From positions 2,790,001 to 2,854,000 of the forward strand of contig NZ_CP041730.1 in the NCBI RefSeq assembly GCF_007431345.1: a DNA stretch of 64,000 bases, in the 5' to 3' direction. Below, in pieces: positions 16,059 to 25,412 of the stretch. This DNA is from Chitinimonas arctica. Its GTDB lineage: Bacteria; Pseudomonadota; Gammaproteobacteria; Burkholderiales; Chitinimonadaceae. The position numbers and the translations under genes are program-made. Numbering within the stretch: the first letter of the stretch is position 1; each line of letters opens with the position of its first letter. The notes below the pieces were generated by a model that was given only the letters and a program-made list of their open reading frames with translations, was not told the origin of the DNA and ran no database searches.

Positions 16059-17064
16059 TCCAGCATGGCTTGGTCGATTCCGGTGCCGTGCAGCAGTTCA
16101 GGCGCTTCCTGCATGGCTAGTCGTAGCTTTTGCCTTGTCGCGGCATCGTCGCCGGCAAAAGGCCGGCTGAGCTGGTTCCAGCGATCGGCCAATTCGCGGG
16201 CCGAAGGACTGTCCGCCGCTGCCCCGCTGGCCATCAGACCGCGAACCTGGCTGATCAGCGGCGGCCATTCGACGGCGTTCTGGCCGTAATGCTGGCGCAT
16301 CCTGGCCATCTCGGTTTCGTCCAGATAGCGGGCATAGATGGATAGGCGGAATTGACTGGCCGCCCGGCCGATATAGGCCATCATGTCCGGATCGATGCCG
16401 GTCTGCTGGTGTACCGAAGGCTCCTGCCGATACATGGCATCGAGTTTGGGGCCAAGGCGGGATTGCCGCCTATGAATTGCTGCAGCATTTCCATCCAGCG
16501 TTTGGCCAGCACCTGTACCGCCGGGTCGTCCGGCGTTACGCCGACGTTCATCAGCTGCCTTGCCCGCGCCACCAGCGCCGGCCACTCCTGCTCGGCCTGG
16601 CGGGCGTCCTCGTCATAGCGATCGCGAAGTTCGCGCTGCTCTTGCGGGGTGAAGTATTTGTCGTGCATGGTCATCTGCTCCAAGGTCGTTAACCACTCGG
16701 AGAGATCGGGTCCGCTTTGACCGGTTGCAGCCTGGTGCTGCAATGCATCCCGCAGGCGTGCCAGCCGTTCGCGCAGGATGGCGTTTTCCGCCATCTGCCG
16801 GTCCAAGGCCTGCATTTGCCGCTCGATCAGCAGCGGTAAGGCGGCGCCCTCGCTCTCGATGAAGTTTCCGATTTCGGCCAGGCTCAAACCCAGCTGGCGC
16901 AAAGCCTGGATCTGATGCAGGCGCGCCACGTCAGCATGGCTGTAGAGCCGGTAGCCGGCATCGGAACGGACAGAGGGAGTGAGCAGGCCGACCGCGTCGT
17001 AGTGATGCAGAGCGCGTACCGTGATACCGGTACGCCGCGCCAGTTCGCCTATTTTCAGTCGCAT
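16025..17064 (-). pseudogene. MerR-family regulator with TipAS-type domains, interrupted by a 1-nt shift
   Basis: AGGAGG precedes the ATG at 17062-17064. Residues 1-70 are a MerR winged helix (KIGELARRTGITVRALHHYD, SDAGYRLY), then a coiled coil, then TipAS-like helical effector-binding repeats. The first frame loses homology near 16450 and ends at 16381. The adjacent frame takes over there (LDAMYRQEP onward) and runs to 16025 with good composition and a second TipAS-like repeat. One extra C in the minus-strand CCCCAAAC at about 16450-16456 restores a single protein of about 346 residues. TipAS domains bind thiopeptides or other ligands in activators of multidrug responses. Either the gene is broken in this strain or the base is a sequence error. 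Confidence 0.75.
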
Positions 17065-17141
17065 CCGCTTTCCTCCTTCCTGACCACACCTTGAGCCCTT
17101 ACCTTACGTCAGGGTCAAGCGCGAGGGAAGAAAGGGGCCCA

Positions 17142-18158
17142 TTACACCCGCAGCAATACCATCTTCAAGGGATGCTTACCGTCATGGCTGGGGAAGTCGG
17201 CGTCCGGGACGATCCATTCCACCGACTGGACCGGGCGGCCCGCCTTGGCGGCACTTCGTTGCAACTGGTCCAGCCAGGCTTCGCCATCCACTTCCGCCAC
17301 ATTGTTGCAGCAGATCAGGGCGCCACCCGGCGCGGTGGCCAGCAGCGCCGGCTTGAACAGGGCGGAATAGTCGTTGACCAGGTCCACCACGCCGAACAGG
17401 CTCTTGGCATAGCGGGGCGGGTCGAGGAAGACCAGGTCGAACTGCTGCGCTTCCAGCTTGGGGAAGGGAGGCATACGTTTGCCACGGACCATCTGCGCCT
17501 GGCCGATGCCGGACAACTGTCGCACGGCCGGGAAGACGTCGCTATGGACAAAGCGCGGACGGGTGGCGAGCGTGTTGAGGCGGGCGCTTTCCTTGCCCAC
17601 CGCCAGCGCCGTTTCGGCGAAGTCCACATTGATGACGTGACGGGCGCCGGCCTTGGCGGCCGCAATGCCGACACCGCAGGTATAGGCGAACAGATTGAGC
17701 ACCGACTTGCCGGCGGCTTCCTGCATCACCCGGCGGCGACCGGCCCGCAGATCGAGAAACAGCCAAGGGTCCTGGCCGGCGTGGCGGGCCTGGATGCGAT
17801 AGTTCACCCCCAGTTCCTGCATTTCGCGCGGCAGCATGGCGGCTTCCAGCTTGGCCTCGTCCAGCGGATTGCAGATGCGCGAATTGCCGGCGCTGCGATC
17901 GTTGTAGACCACGGTCAGGCCGGGCTGCACGCCGGCGTAAAAGGATTCGATGGCATCGAGTTCGGCCGGCGACAGCGCGGTATGAAAGCTTTGCACCAGC
18001 AGCAGGTCGCCGTAGCGATCGATGGTCAGGCCCGAGGCGCCTTCGACGCTACCATGGAACAGGCGATAGGCATTGGTTTGTTCGGCCTGCAGTTGCGCCA
18101 GCAAAGCGCTACGCGCCTCGAAGGCCTGTTGCAGCAAAGGAATAAGGGTAGCGGACAT
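17142..18158 (-). CDS. Class I SAM-dependent RNA methyltransferase, RlmI/RlmK-like
   Basis: This has the arrangement of the RlmI/RlmK group of 23S rRNA methyltransferases: a small beta domain (SGLTIDRYGDLLLVQSF), then a Rossmann domain with motif I VLNLFAYTCGVGIAAAKAGA, acidic loop INVDFAE, and FLDPPRYAKS. The Cys in FAYTCG and the DPPR motif are typical of these RNA base methyltransferases. The N-terminal PUA domain of RlmI is not evident. The product is probably m5C or m2G in rRNA, but the target is uncertain. The ATG at 18156-18158 (MSATLIPLL) directly follows another ATG; either could be used. Confidence 0.82.
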   Translation of the reverse strand: MSATLIPLLQQAFEARSALLAQLQAEQTNAYRLFHGSVEGASGLTIDRYGDLLLVQSFHTALSPAELDAIESFYAGVQPGLTVVYNDRSAGNSRICNPLDEAKLEAAMLPREMQELGVNYRIQARHAGQDPWLFLDLRAGRRRVMQEAAGKSVLNLFAYTCGVGIAAAKAGARHVINVDFAETALAVGKESARLNTLATRPRFVHSDVFPAVRQLSGIGQAQMVRGKRMPPFPKLEAQQFDLVFLDPPRYAKSLFGVVDLVNDYSALFKPALLATAPGGALICCNNVAEVDGEAWLDQLQRSAAKAGRPVQSVEWIVPDADFPSHDGKHPLKMVLLRV

Positions 18159-18294
18159 CAAGGCTCCAGAAAGCGGGGAATAGCGATCACCCCTTCGGGG
18201 CCACTAGGTTTATAGGTGAAGGCGACATTTTACCCTAGAGGACGATACAGCGCGTTCTAGTCGCCTTCGGCCTGACGACCCGTGAGGACGCTGC

Positions 18295-18492
18295 TCAATA
18301 ATGCGGAGGAATCTCCTGCTCCGCCCCTTGTTTACCGCCATCCTGCGACCGGTTCTGCTCTTGCAGGCGGCGCACCTCCTGCACCAGCCACGCCATTTGC
18401 TGCTGCTGAAGCGCAACTACCCGATTCAGCTCGTCGAGCAGGTCGTCCTGCAGCGCGAACTTGATTTCCAGTTCGGTGATACGGTCTTCCAT
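18295..18492 (-). CDS. slyX: SlyX family protein
   Basis: The 65-residue, almost entirely helical protein starts MEDRITELEIKFALQDDLLD, then ELNRVVALQQQQMAWLVQEV, and ends in PPHY. This is the full pattern of SlyX, a small coiled-coil protein of unknown biochemical role. Heptad spacing of Leu, Ile and Val supports a coiled coil. It stands alone between the methyltransferase genes and is divergent from the one at 18622. Confidence 0.92.
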   Translation of the reverse strand: MEDRITELEIKFALQDDLLDELNRVVALQQQQMAWLVQEVRRLQEQNRSQDGGKQGAEQEIPPHY

Positions 18493-18621
18493 CTCATTTC
18501 TCCTAAGAAGGCGCTGCCATGGTACGTATGTTCAGAAAATCTCGAAGTTTAGGGGGCGGAGCTTAACCATTTCCCTCCAGCCGCGTAGCATTCCAGGTCT
18601 TATTGCTGCAAAGATCCCGCC

Positions 18622-19449
18622 ATGACCGAGAAGTACGACATCCGCCCCGGCCAGTCCGTCGAGCTGCTGAAAGCGTTGCATATCCTGACCCGCGACGGCC
18701 AGCTCAACCAGGACAGCCGCCGCAAGCTCAAGCAGGTCTACCATCTGTTCAATTTTATCGAGCCTTTGCTGGAGACCGCCTTGGGCCAGCATGCCGATAT
18801 CCGATTGGTCGATCACGGCGCGGGCAAGTCCTACCTGGGCTTTATCCTCTATGATTTGTTTTTCAAGAATCGGGCACCGGCCGGCCATATCTACGGCATC
18901 GAGACCCGAGACGAGCTGGTCCGTCGTTCGCGTGACCTGGCCGAACAGGCAGGGTTCCCCGGCATGTCGTTTCTTAATTTGTCCGTTGCGGATTCGATAA
19001 CTTCGGACGAATTGCCAGAGCGGATCGATATCGTAACTGCGCTGCACGCCTGCAATACCGCCACCGACGATGCCATCCGTTTCGCCCTGGGCCGGCAGGC
19101 GCGCGCCATCGTGCTGGTGCCCTGTTGCCAGGCGGAGGTGGCTGCCGTATTGCGCAAGAACAAGGGGCGCATGCTGAGCAATCCCTTGACCGAGATCTGG
19201 CGCCACCCCATCCATACCCGCGAATTCGGCAGTCAGCTGACCAATGTGCTGCGCTGCCTGCAACTGGAGGCGCATGGCTACCAGCTGACCGTGACGGAGC
19301 TGGTGGGGTGGGAGCACTCGATGAAGAACGAGTTGATCATCGCCCAGTACAAGGACCTGCCGCGCCGCAAGCCGGCCGAGCGTTTGCGGTCCTTGCTGGC
19401 GGAGCTGGGCTTGGAAGAGATGGAGGAGCGTTTTTTTTGCGCGGCGTGA
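18622..19449 (+). CDS. SAM-dependent methyltransferase, Methyltransf_32 type
   Basis: After an 80-residue helical N-terminus the methyltransferase core begins with LVDHGAGKSYLGFILYDLFF, where G-x-G-K-S-Y-L replaces the usual GxGxG, as in the PF13679 group. It continues with YGIETRDEL and the LHACNTATDDAI segment plus PCCQAE, a Cys-containing motif typical of this group (related to eukaryotic METTL25/RRNAD1 proteins). The substrate is unknown. Upstream there is a weak ribosome binding site. The gene is followed by prlC after about 100 bases. Confidence 0.8.
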   Translation: MTEKYDIRPGQSVELLKALHILTRDGQLNQDSRRKLKQVYHLFNFIEPLLETALGQHADIRLVDHGAGKSYLGFILYDLFFKNRAPAGHIYGIETRDELVRRSRDLAEQAGFPGMSFLNLSVADSITSDELPERIDIVTALHACNTATDDAIRFALGRQARAIVLVPCCQAEVAAVLRKNKGRMLSNPLTEIWRHPIHTREFGSQLTNVLRCLQLEAHGYQLTVTELVGWEHSMKNELIIAQYKDLPRRKPAERLRSLLAELGLEEMEERFFCAA

Positions 19450-19547
19450 GTCTTTTGCCCCGAGCTTGAACAACTTGTCGCATCCGCTCGGCAGGGCAGG
19501 GGCCGGCGCATTAGAATGACGACCTCTCGTCCCGAACGGAAATCGTC

Positions 19548-21608
19548 ATGCCCGCCTTCCCAGCTTCCCTTTCCGGCAATCCGCTGTTGCAAGACTGGCA
19601 GACGCCCTACGGCCTGCCTCCGTTCGCGCAAGTGCGCGCCGAGCATTTCGAGCCCGCTTTCGAGATCGCCCTGGCGGCCCACCTGGCCGAAATCGATACC
19701 ATCGCCGACCAGGCCGAACCCCCTTCGTTCGACAACACGCTGGTGGCCTTCGATAAGTCAGGCAGGCTGCGCAAGCGGATCGACCTGTTGTTCGACAATC
19801 TCTGCTTGAGCGAGACCTCGCCGGCCTTGCAAGCCGTCGAACTACTCATGGCGCCCCGTCTTGCTGCCCATGGCAATGCCATTCGTATGCATGCCGGCAT
19901 GTTCGGACGAATCGATGCGCTATATCGCGATCGGGCTGGTCTGGGTTTAGAGAAAGATCAGTTGCGCCTATTGGAGCGAGTGCACCTGGACTTCGTCCGG
20001 GCCGGCGCCAAATTGCCGGCCGAAGCGAAGGCGCGCTATGGCGAATTGATGGAACAGCTGGCCGGTCTCTCCACCAGCTTCCACCAGAATGTATTGGCCG
20101 ACGAGGCGGCCTTCGTGCTGCCCTTGCACGGCGAAGCCGACCTGGCCGGCTTGCCCGATTTCGTGCTGGCGGCGGCGCAAGGCGCGGCCGCCGAGCGTGG
20201 CTTGCCGGCCGGCAGCCATGTCATCACCCTGTCGCCTTCCCTGGCCGAACCTTTCCTGACGTTCTCCAGCCGGCGCGATCTGCGCGAGCTGGTCTGGCGG
20301 GCGCGGCAAGCGCGCGGCGCGCAAGCCGGCGAGCACGACAATCGCCCGCTGGTGGCGCGTATCGTTGCGCTACGGCAGGAGCAGGCGCAGCTGCATGGCT
20401 ATGCCAGCTATGCCGACTATGAACTGGTGGACCGCATGGCCGGGACGCCGGCGGCGGTGCAAGCCTTGCTGAGCCAGGCCTGGGAGCCGGCCAAGGCGCG
20501 TGCCGAGGTGGATCGTACCGCGCTGACCGAAATGGCCCGGTCGCTGGGACAGCCAACCCCTATCGCAGCTTGGGACTGGCGCTACCTGGCCGAGCAGGTG
20601 CGTATTCAACGCTATGACCTGGACGATGCCGAGCTCAAGCCCTACTTCGCGCTGGAGAATATGATCGCCGCAATGTTCGATTGTGCCCAGCGGCTCTTCG
20701 GTGTCCACTTCGTTGAACAGCAAGGCATCGCCCTTCACCATCCGGACGCCCGGCTATGGGAAGTGCGCGACCGCGACGAACAGTTGGTCGGCCTGTTTAT
20801 CGGCGATAACTTCGCCCGCGCCAGCAAACGCAGCGGCGCATGGATGCATGTATTCCGTAGCCAGTCCGGCATCGATGGCGGCACCTTGCCCATCGTGATC
20901 AACAACAATAATTTCGCCAAGGCCGATACCCCGCTATTGAGCTTTGACGATGTGCGCACCTTGTTCCACGAATTCGGCCATGGCCTGCATGGCTTGCTGT
21001 CGCAAGTCCGCTACGAGCACCTGGCCGGTACCGAAGTGCTGCGCGACTATGTCGAACTGCCTTCGCAGATTTTCGAAAACTGGGCGGAAGAAGAGCAGGT
21101 ATTGCAGCGCCATGCCCGCCACTTCCGCGCCGGCGAGCCGATATCGACAGCCACCTTGGCCAAGTTGAAGCAGGCCAGCCAATTCAACCAGGCCTGGGCG
21201 ACTGTCCAGTACACCGGTCCGGCCTTGATCGATATGGCTTTGCATTCCTTGCCCAACGGTACGCCGGTCGATATCGCCGCCTTCGAGGCGGAGCAGTGCG
21301 AAAAACTGGGCGTGCCGGCCGATATCGGCCAGCGCCACTATCTTTCCCACTTCGGCCATCTGTTCGCCAGCGCACATTATGCCGCCGGTTATTACGTCTA
21401 TATGTGGGCCGAGGTGCTGGATGCGGATGGCTACGACGCCTTTATCGAAGCCGGCGACCCTTTCGACCCGGCCACGGCCCAGCGCCTGCTGCGCCATGTC
21501 TACAGCGCCGGCAACACCGAGGACCCGGCAGCGGCCTACCGTGCATTCCGCGGCCGCGATCCCAAGGTGGAGCCGATGCTGGCCAAACGTGGATTGATTA
21601 GCCGATGA
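19548..21608 (+). CDS. prlC: Oligopeptidase A (M3 family metallopeptidase)
   Basis: The 686-residue protein is full length for the cytoplasmic M3A peptidase PrlC, which degrades signal peptides and other short peptides after larger proteases act. The zinc-binding HEFGH is at residues 474-478 within DVRTLFHEFGHGLHGLLSQV, and a downstream Glu in ELPSQIFENW is the third ligand. The N-terminus NPLLQDWQTPYGLPPFAQVR and the SHFGHLFASAHYAAGYYVY segment near the C-terminus are characteristic. The stop overlaps the start of the next gene by four bases (ATGA), so the two are translationally coupled. Confidence 0.95.
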   Translation: MPAFPASLSGNPLLQDWQTPYGLPPFAQVRAEHFEPAFEIALAAHLAEIDTIADQAEPPSFDNTLVAFDKSGRLRKRIDLLFDNLCLSETSPALQAVELLMAPRLAAHGNAIRMHAGMFGRIDALYRDRAGLGLEKDQLRLLERVHLDFVRAGAKLPAEAKARYGELMEQLAGLSTSFHQNVLADEAAFVLPLHGEADLAGLPDFVLAAAQGAAAERGLPAGSHVITLSPSLAEPFLTFSSRRDLRELVWRARQARGAQAGEHDNRPLVARIVALRQEQAQLHGYASYADYELVDRMAGTPAAVQALLSQAWEPAKARAEVDRTALTEMARSLGQPTPIAAWDWRYLAEQVRIQRYDLDDAELKPYFALENMIAAMFDCAQRLFGVHFVEQQGIALHHPDARLWEVRDRDEQLVGLFIGDNFARASKRSGAWMHVFRSQSGIDGGTLPIVINNNNFAKADTPLLSFDDVRTLFHEFGHGLHGLLSQVRYEHLAGTEVLRDYVELPSQIFENWAEEEQVLQRHARHFRAGEPISTATLAKLKQASQFNQAWATVQYTGPALIDMALHSLPNGTPVDIAAFEAEQCEKLGVPADIGQRHYLSHFGHLFASAHYAAGYYVYMWAEVLDADGYDAFIEAGDPFDPATAQRLLRHVYSAGNTEDPAAAYRAFRGRDPKVEPMLAKRGLISR

Positions 21609-21943
21609 CCCCCGAGCAATATGCCCAGGCGCAGCTGGAACGCTATAACGCGCACGATTTGACGGGTTTTCTCGCGCTGTATGGCGAGGATATCGAGGTC
21701 TATGACTTCCCGAGCGAGCTGCGTATGCGCGGCAAGGCTGCAATCCGCGAACGCTACGAACGCATCCTGTTCCCCGGTTCGACCGTGCATGCACGGGTGG
21801 ACCAGCGCATCGTGGTGGGCAATCGGGTTATCGACCACGAGATCGTCACGGGCCATCCGCTGGTAGGCGATTGCGCGCTGGTGGTGATCTATGAGGTCGG
21901 TGCGACGGGTATCGAAAAGATGTGGACCATGCGCGAAGGATAG
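21605..21943 (+). CDS. SnoaL-like/NTF2-fold protein
   Basis: The 112-residue protein opens with EQYAQAQLERYNAHDLTGFL and contains the YGEDIEVYDFPSELRMRGKA and ATGIEKMWTMREG segments that mark the SnoaL/NTF2 cone fold, a hydrophobic pocket often used for steroid isomerase- or hydrolase-like chemistry or simple ligand binding. The function is not predictable. It overlaps prlC by four bases and is followed by a hairpin, so it closes the operon. Confidence 0.8.
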   Translation: MTPEQYAQAQLERYNAHDLTGFLALYGEDIEVYDFPSELRMRGKAAIRERYERILFPGSTVHARVDQRIVVGNRVIDHEIVTGHPLVGDCALVVIYEVGATGIEKMWTMREG

Positions 21944-21947
21944 GGCA

Positions 21948-21980
21948 CCGTGCCTCGGTGATCCGTTCACCGGGGCACGG
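21948..21980. terminator. Bidirectional terminator between convergent genes
   Basis: CCGTGCC-T-CGGTGA and TCACCG-G-GGCACGG form a long stem with one mismatch and a five-base loop, between the plus-strand stop at 21943 and the minus-strand stop at 21992. Confidence 0.7.
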
Positions 21981-21991
21981 CCGTTCCGATT

Positions 21992-22540
21992 CTATTCTCC
22001 GACCACTTTCAGCTTTTCGCCTTCAACCAATACGGTATCCGTGCCGTTCGACAGCCATAGCTGTCCGTCCTGCACGGTGGCCTGCAGCTGCATGCCTCGA
22101 CTATTGAGGGCTGCCAGCTTGGCCAGCGTGTCGGCATCGATGCCGATCACATTGAGGTTATCCAGGCGGCCCAGCTTGGATTCGATCCCTTTCCACCAGA
22201 CATTGCCGGCGCGGCCGTTGTAGGTATAGACCCAGACCTGGTCGGCCCGGCCGCAGGCCTGGCGCATACGCCGCTCATCGGGCTCGCCCAGATCTATCCA
22301 TAGCTCGATTTCGTCGGAATAATTCTTTTGCCACAAGGCCGGCTCGTCGTCCCCGGCGATATCGCGGGTAAAGGCCAGCCGCTCGCTGGCGTGCAGCACG
22401 AAGACGGCCAGGCGCAGCATCAGCCGCTCTATCGTTTCCGAGGGATGCTGGGCCAGGGTGAGGCTATGGTTTGCGTAGTAGCCGCGGTCCATGTCGCTGA
22501 TCGACAGGTCGGCCTTATGAATGGTGGCTTTGAGTGCCAT
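21992..22540 (-). CDS. yaeQ: YaeQ family protein
   Basis: The 182 residues match YaeQ throughout: MALKATIHKADLSISDMDRG at the start, then HPSETIERLMLRLAVFVLHA, LWIDLGEPDERRMRQACGRA and VYTYNGRAGNVWW. YaeQ has a PD-(D/E)xK-like fold related to restriction endonucleases, without a settled biological role; in E. coli it was found as a suppressor of RfaH loss. It stands alone and is convergent with the SnoaL-like gene. Confidence 0.93.
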   Translation of the reverse strand: MALKATIHKADLSISDMDRGYYANHSLTLAQHPSETIERLMLRLAVFVLHASERLAFTRDIAGDDEPALWQKNYSDEIELWIDLGEPDERRMRQACGRADQVWVYTYNGRAGNVWWKGIESKLGRLDNLNVIGIDADTLAKLAALNSRGMQLQATVQDGQLWLSNGTDTVLVEGEKLKVVGE

Positions 22541-22660
22541 GGTGTGGATATGCCTGAAAAAGTCAGGCGCGAGTTTAGCCGCTGCCTGAGGTGGCGGGTG
22601 GTGAAACCCAGGGATTTTTTGCCGGACAAGCTACTCGAAGGCTTGCCCGGACGAGGCCCA

Positions 22661-24862
22661 TCAACGCCCGCGTGCTTTGCCACGCAGTATCGGTTGCTTG
22701 GCCGGCTTCGGCGGACGCGGTGCCGCTGTGCCGGGGCCGCCACCGCCACGGGCATTGCCGCGCGGCGCCTGCTGGGCCCGCTCGGCTGCGGTGGGATGGG
22801 GCACCAGGCAGTGGGCTGCGCCGCCGATCAGGTCGGGGCGCCCCATCTGGACCAGGGCCTCGCGCAGGATCGGCCAGTGCTTGGGGTCGTGATAGCGCAG
22901 GAAGGCTTTGTGCAGCTTGCGCCGGTAGGCATCGCGCACATTGTCGACGATCTCCGAGTTGCGTCCTACCTTACGCAGCGGGTTGCGGCGGGTGTGCCAC
23001 ATGGTGGTGGCCATCGCCATGGGCGTCGGGGTAAAGGCCTGCACCTGGTCGGGGCGGAAGTTGTTTTTCTTCAGCCAGATCGCCAGGTTCAGCATGTCCT
23101 CGTCGGCGGTGCCGGGGTGGGCCGCGATGAAATAGGGGATCAGATACTGTTGCTTGCCGGCCTGTTTGCTAAAGCGGTCGAATAGTTCGCGGAAGCGTTC
23201 GAAAGCATCCACGCCCGGCTTCATCATCTTGCTGAGCACGTTTTCCTCGGTGTGCTCGGGCGCGATCTTCAGGTAGCCGCTGACATGGTGGGTGACCAGT
23301 TCCTTGATGTATTCCGGCGAACGCACCGCAATATCGTAGCGCAGGCCGGAGCCGATCGAGATCTTCTTGACCCCGGGAATGGCGCGGGCCTTGCGGTAGA
23401 GCTGAACCAGCGGCGTATGGTCGGTATTGAGGTTTTCGCAGATGCCCGGGTAGACGCAGCTCAGCCGGCGGCACGACGATTCGATCTTGGGATCCTTGCA
23501 GGCCAGCCGGTACATATTGGCGGTCGGGCCGCCCAGGTCGGTGATATGGCCCTTGAAACCCTTGGTCTTGTCGCGGATCTCTTCGATCTCGTTAAGGATG
23601 GAGGCTTCCGAACGGCTCTGGATGATGCGGCCTTCGTGCTCGGTGATGGAGCAGAAGGTACAGCCGCCGAAGCAGCCGCGCATGATATTGATGGAAAAGC
23701 GGATCATCTCCCAGGCCGGAATATGCACACTGCCATAGCTGGGATGGGGGTTGCGGGCATAGCGCAAGCCATAGATATGGTCCATTTCCGCCGTGCTCAG
23801 CGGAATGGGCGGCGGATTGATCCAGACTTCGCGTTCGCCGTGGCGCTGCACCAGGGCGCGCGCATTGCCGGGATTGGACTCCAGGTGCAGGACGCGGCTG
23901 GCGTGGGCATACAGGACCGGATCATTGGCGACCTGCTCATAGGCAGGCAGGCGCACCACCGTCTTCATGCGCGCCTCCAGCCGGGCAGCCAGGCGCTCGG
24001 CCTTGCTGACCAGGCGGATGGGCTTGGGCGCATCGGCCGGCGCAGTTGCGCAAGCCGATCCACTGGACGCGGCGCCGCTCTTCTCCGCTTCCATGGCGTA
24101 GGGGTCGCCATGTGGCTCGACCCGGCCGGGTGTATCGACGCTGGACGAATCCTCCAGCTGCCAGCCCGGGTCGGGTAGCCAGCCGGCCGGCGCCAGAAAG
24201 GCGGTGCCGCGGATATCATGCATGTCGCGCAGCCGCTCGCCCATCGAGGCGCGCTGGGCCACTTCCACCAAGGCCCGCTCGGCATTGCCGAACAGCAGGA
24301 TATCGGCCTTGGCGTAGACCAGGGCCGATTGCCTGACCTTGTCGCTCCAGTAGTCGTACTGGGCGATCCGGCGCAGGCTGGCTTCGATGCCGCCTATCAT
24401 GATCTGCACGCCGGGATAGGCTTCGCGGCAACGCTGCGAGTAGATGGTGACGGCCCGGTCCGGTCGCTTGCCGGCCAGGCCGCCTGCGGTGTAGGCATCA
24501 TCCGAACGCGGCTTCTTGTCTGCCGTGTAATGGTTGATCATGGAATCCATATTGCCGGCGGTCACCCCGAAGAACAGGCGGGGGCGGCCCAGGGCGGCGA
24601 AGTCCACGGCCGAATCGGGCCGAGGCTGGGCGATGATGCCGACCCGAAAACCCTGTGCTTCCAACAGTCGCCCGACCAGGGCCATGCCGAAACTGGGATG
24701 GTCCAGGTAGGCGTCGCCCGTCACCAGGATGATGTCGCACTCGTCCCACTCCAGCTCCAGCATTTCTTGCCGGTTCATCGGCAGGAAGGGGGCGATCTGG
24801 CCCCGCGTGCCCCAATGAGGCTTGTACTGGTTCAGCGGCGTGAGGGTAGCGAGTGCGGACAT
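22661..24862 (-). CDS. YgiQ family radical SAM protein
   Basis: The protein is 733 aa, typical of YgiQ. The opening LNQYKPHWGTRGQIAPFLPM and the cobalamin-binding-like N-terminal region (DIILVTGDAYLDHPSFGMAL) precede a radical SAM domain whose cluster motif is GCFGGCTFCS (about residues 394-404; CxxxCxxC). Next comes the YgiQ-specific DLGGPTANMYRL and, near the end, the basic Pro/Gly-rich tail. The reaction of YgiQ is unknown. A Gly/Pro/Arg-rich low-complexity tail of about 50 residues at the C-terminus is unusual but common in this family. It is divergent from the arsC-like gene. Confidence 0.93.
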   Translation of the reverse strand: MSALATLTPLNQYKPHWGTRGQIAPFLPMNRQEMLELEWDECDIILVTGDAYLDHPSFGMALVGRLLEAQGFRVGIIAQPRPDSAVDFAALGRPRLFFGVTAGNMDSMINHYTADKKPRSDDAYTAGGLAGKRPDRAVTIYSQRCREAYPGVQIMIGGIEASLRRIAQYDYWSDKVRQSALVYAKADILLFGNAERALVEVAQRASMGERLRDMHDIRGTAFLAPAGWLPDPGWQLEDSSSVDTPGRVEPHGDPYAMEAEKSGAASSGSACATAPADAPKPIRLVSKAERLAARLEARMKTVVRLPAYEQVANDPVLYAHASRVLHLESNPGNARALVQRHGEREVWINPPPIPLSTAEMDHIYGLRYARNPHPSYGSVHIPAWEMIRFSINIMRGCFGGCTFCSITEHEGRIIQSRSEASILNEIEEIRDKTKGFKGHITDLGGPTANMYRLACKDPKIESSCRRLSCVYPGICENLNTDHTPLVQLYRKARAIPGVKKISIGSGLRYDIAVRSPEYIKELVTHHVSGYLKIAPEHTEENVLSKMMKPGVDAFERFRELFDRFSKQAGKQQYLIPYFIAAHPGTADEDMLNLAIWLKKNNFRPDQVQAFTPTPMAMATTMWHTRRNPLRKVGRNSEIVDNVRDAYRRKLHKAFLRYHDPKHWPILREALVQMGRPDLIGGAAHCLVPHPTAAERAQQAPRGNARGGGGPGTAAPRPPKPAKQPILRGKARGR

Positions 24863-25028
24863 GGCGAAATCGAGGTGTGGCGCAATCGACCATTGTCGCA
24901 GATTTGCCCCTTGCTGGATGAAATATCTTTGTTTTCATCGACATAGCCACCATTTCCGATTTCGGATGGCTGTCGAGTCCGCTTCCCTATGCTAATGTTG
25001 CGCGCCGCCATTTAGAAGTCGACGCCAC

Positions 25029-25388
25029 ATGACCATGCTTTACCACAACCCGCGCTGCAGTAAATCGCGCGAGACCCTTGCCCTGCTGGAACAACGGGGC
25101 GTGCAAGCCACCGTTGTCCATTACCTCGAAACGCCGCCCGATGCTTCGACCCTGCGACGCCTGCTGGAGCTGCTGGGTTTCGACGATCCACGCCAATTGA
25201 TGCGCCGCCAGGAAGCCGAATATGCCGCACTGGGCCTGGACGATCCCGGCTTGACGCATTCCCGGTTGGTGGCGGCCATGGTGGCCCATCCCCACTTGAT
25301 CGAGCGCCCCATCGTGGTGCGGGGCGAGCGAGCCGTGCTGGGGCGCCCGCCGGAAAACATCCATGCCTTATTCCCTACGCCAAGCTGA
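25029..25388 (+). CDS. Arsenate reductase-like thioredoxin-fold protein (ArsC/Spx superfamily)
   Basis: The active-site loop YHNPRCSKSRETLALL carries the single catalytic Cys of glutaredoxin-dependent ArsC. RPIVVRGERAVLGRPPE near the end is the characteristic arginine-containing C-terminal motif. The 119 aa length is normal. Glutaredoxin-coupled reduction of arsenate to arsenite is the likely role. No arsR, arsB or acr3 gene is nearby, so it is either a stand-alone housekeeping member (YfgD-like) or scattered resistance. The start could also be the second Met (MLYHNP). Confidence 0.88.
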   Translation: MTMLYHNPRCSKSRETLALLEQRGVQATVVHYLETPPDASTLRRLLELLGFDDPRQLMRRQEAEYAALGLDDPGLTHSRLVAAMVAHPHLIERPIVVRGERAVLGRPPENIHALFPTPS

Positions 25389-25412
25389 AATGCCTATCGA
25401 GAACACCTCGCC

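Noticed and set aside
17091..18215. Long open frame on the plus strand opposite the RlmI-like gene
   Set aside because: It is the antisense image of a gene with clear motifs; composition (Gln/His/Gly-rich) is typical of shadow frames in GC-rich DNA.
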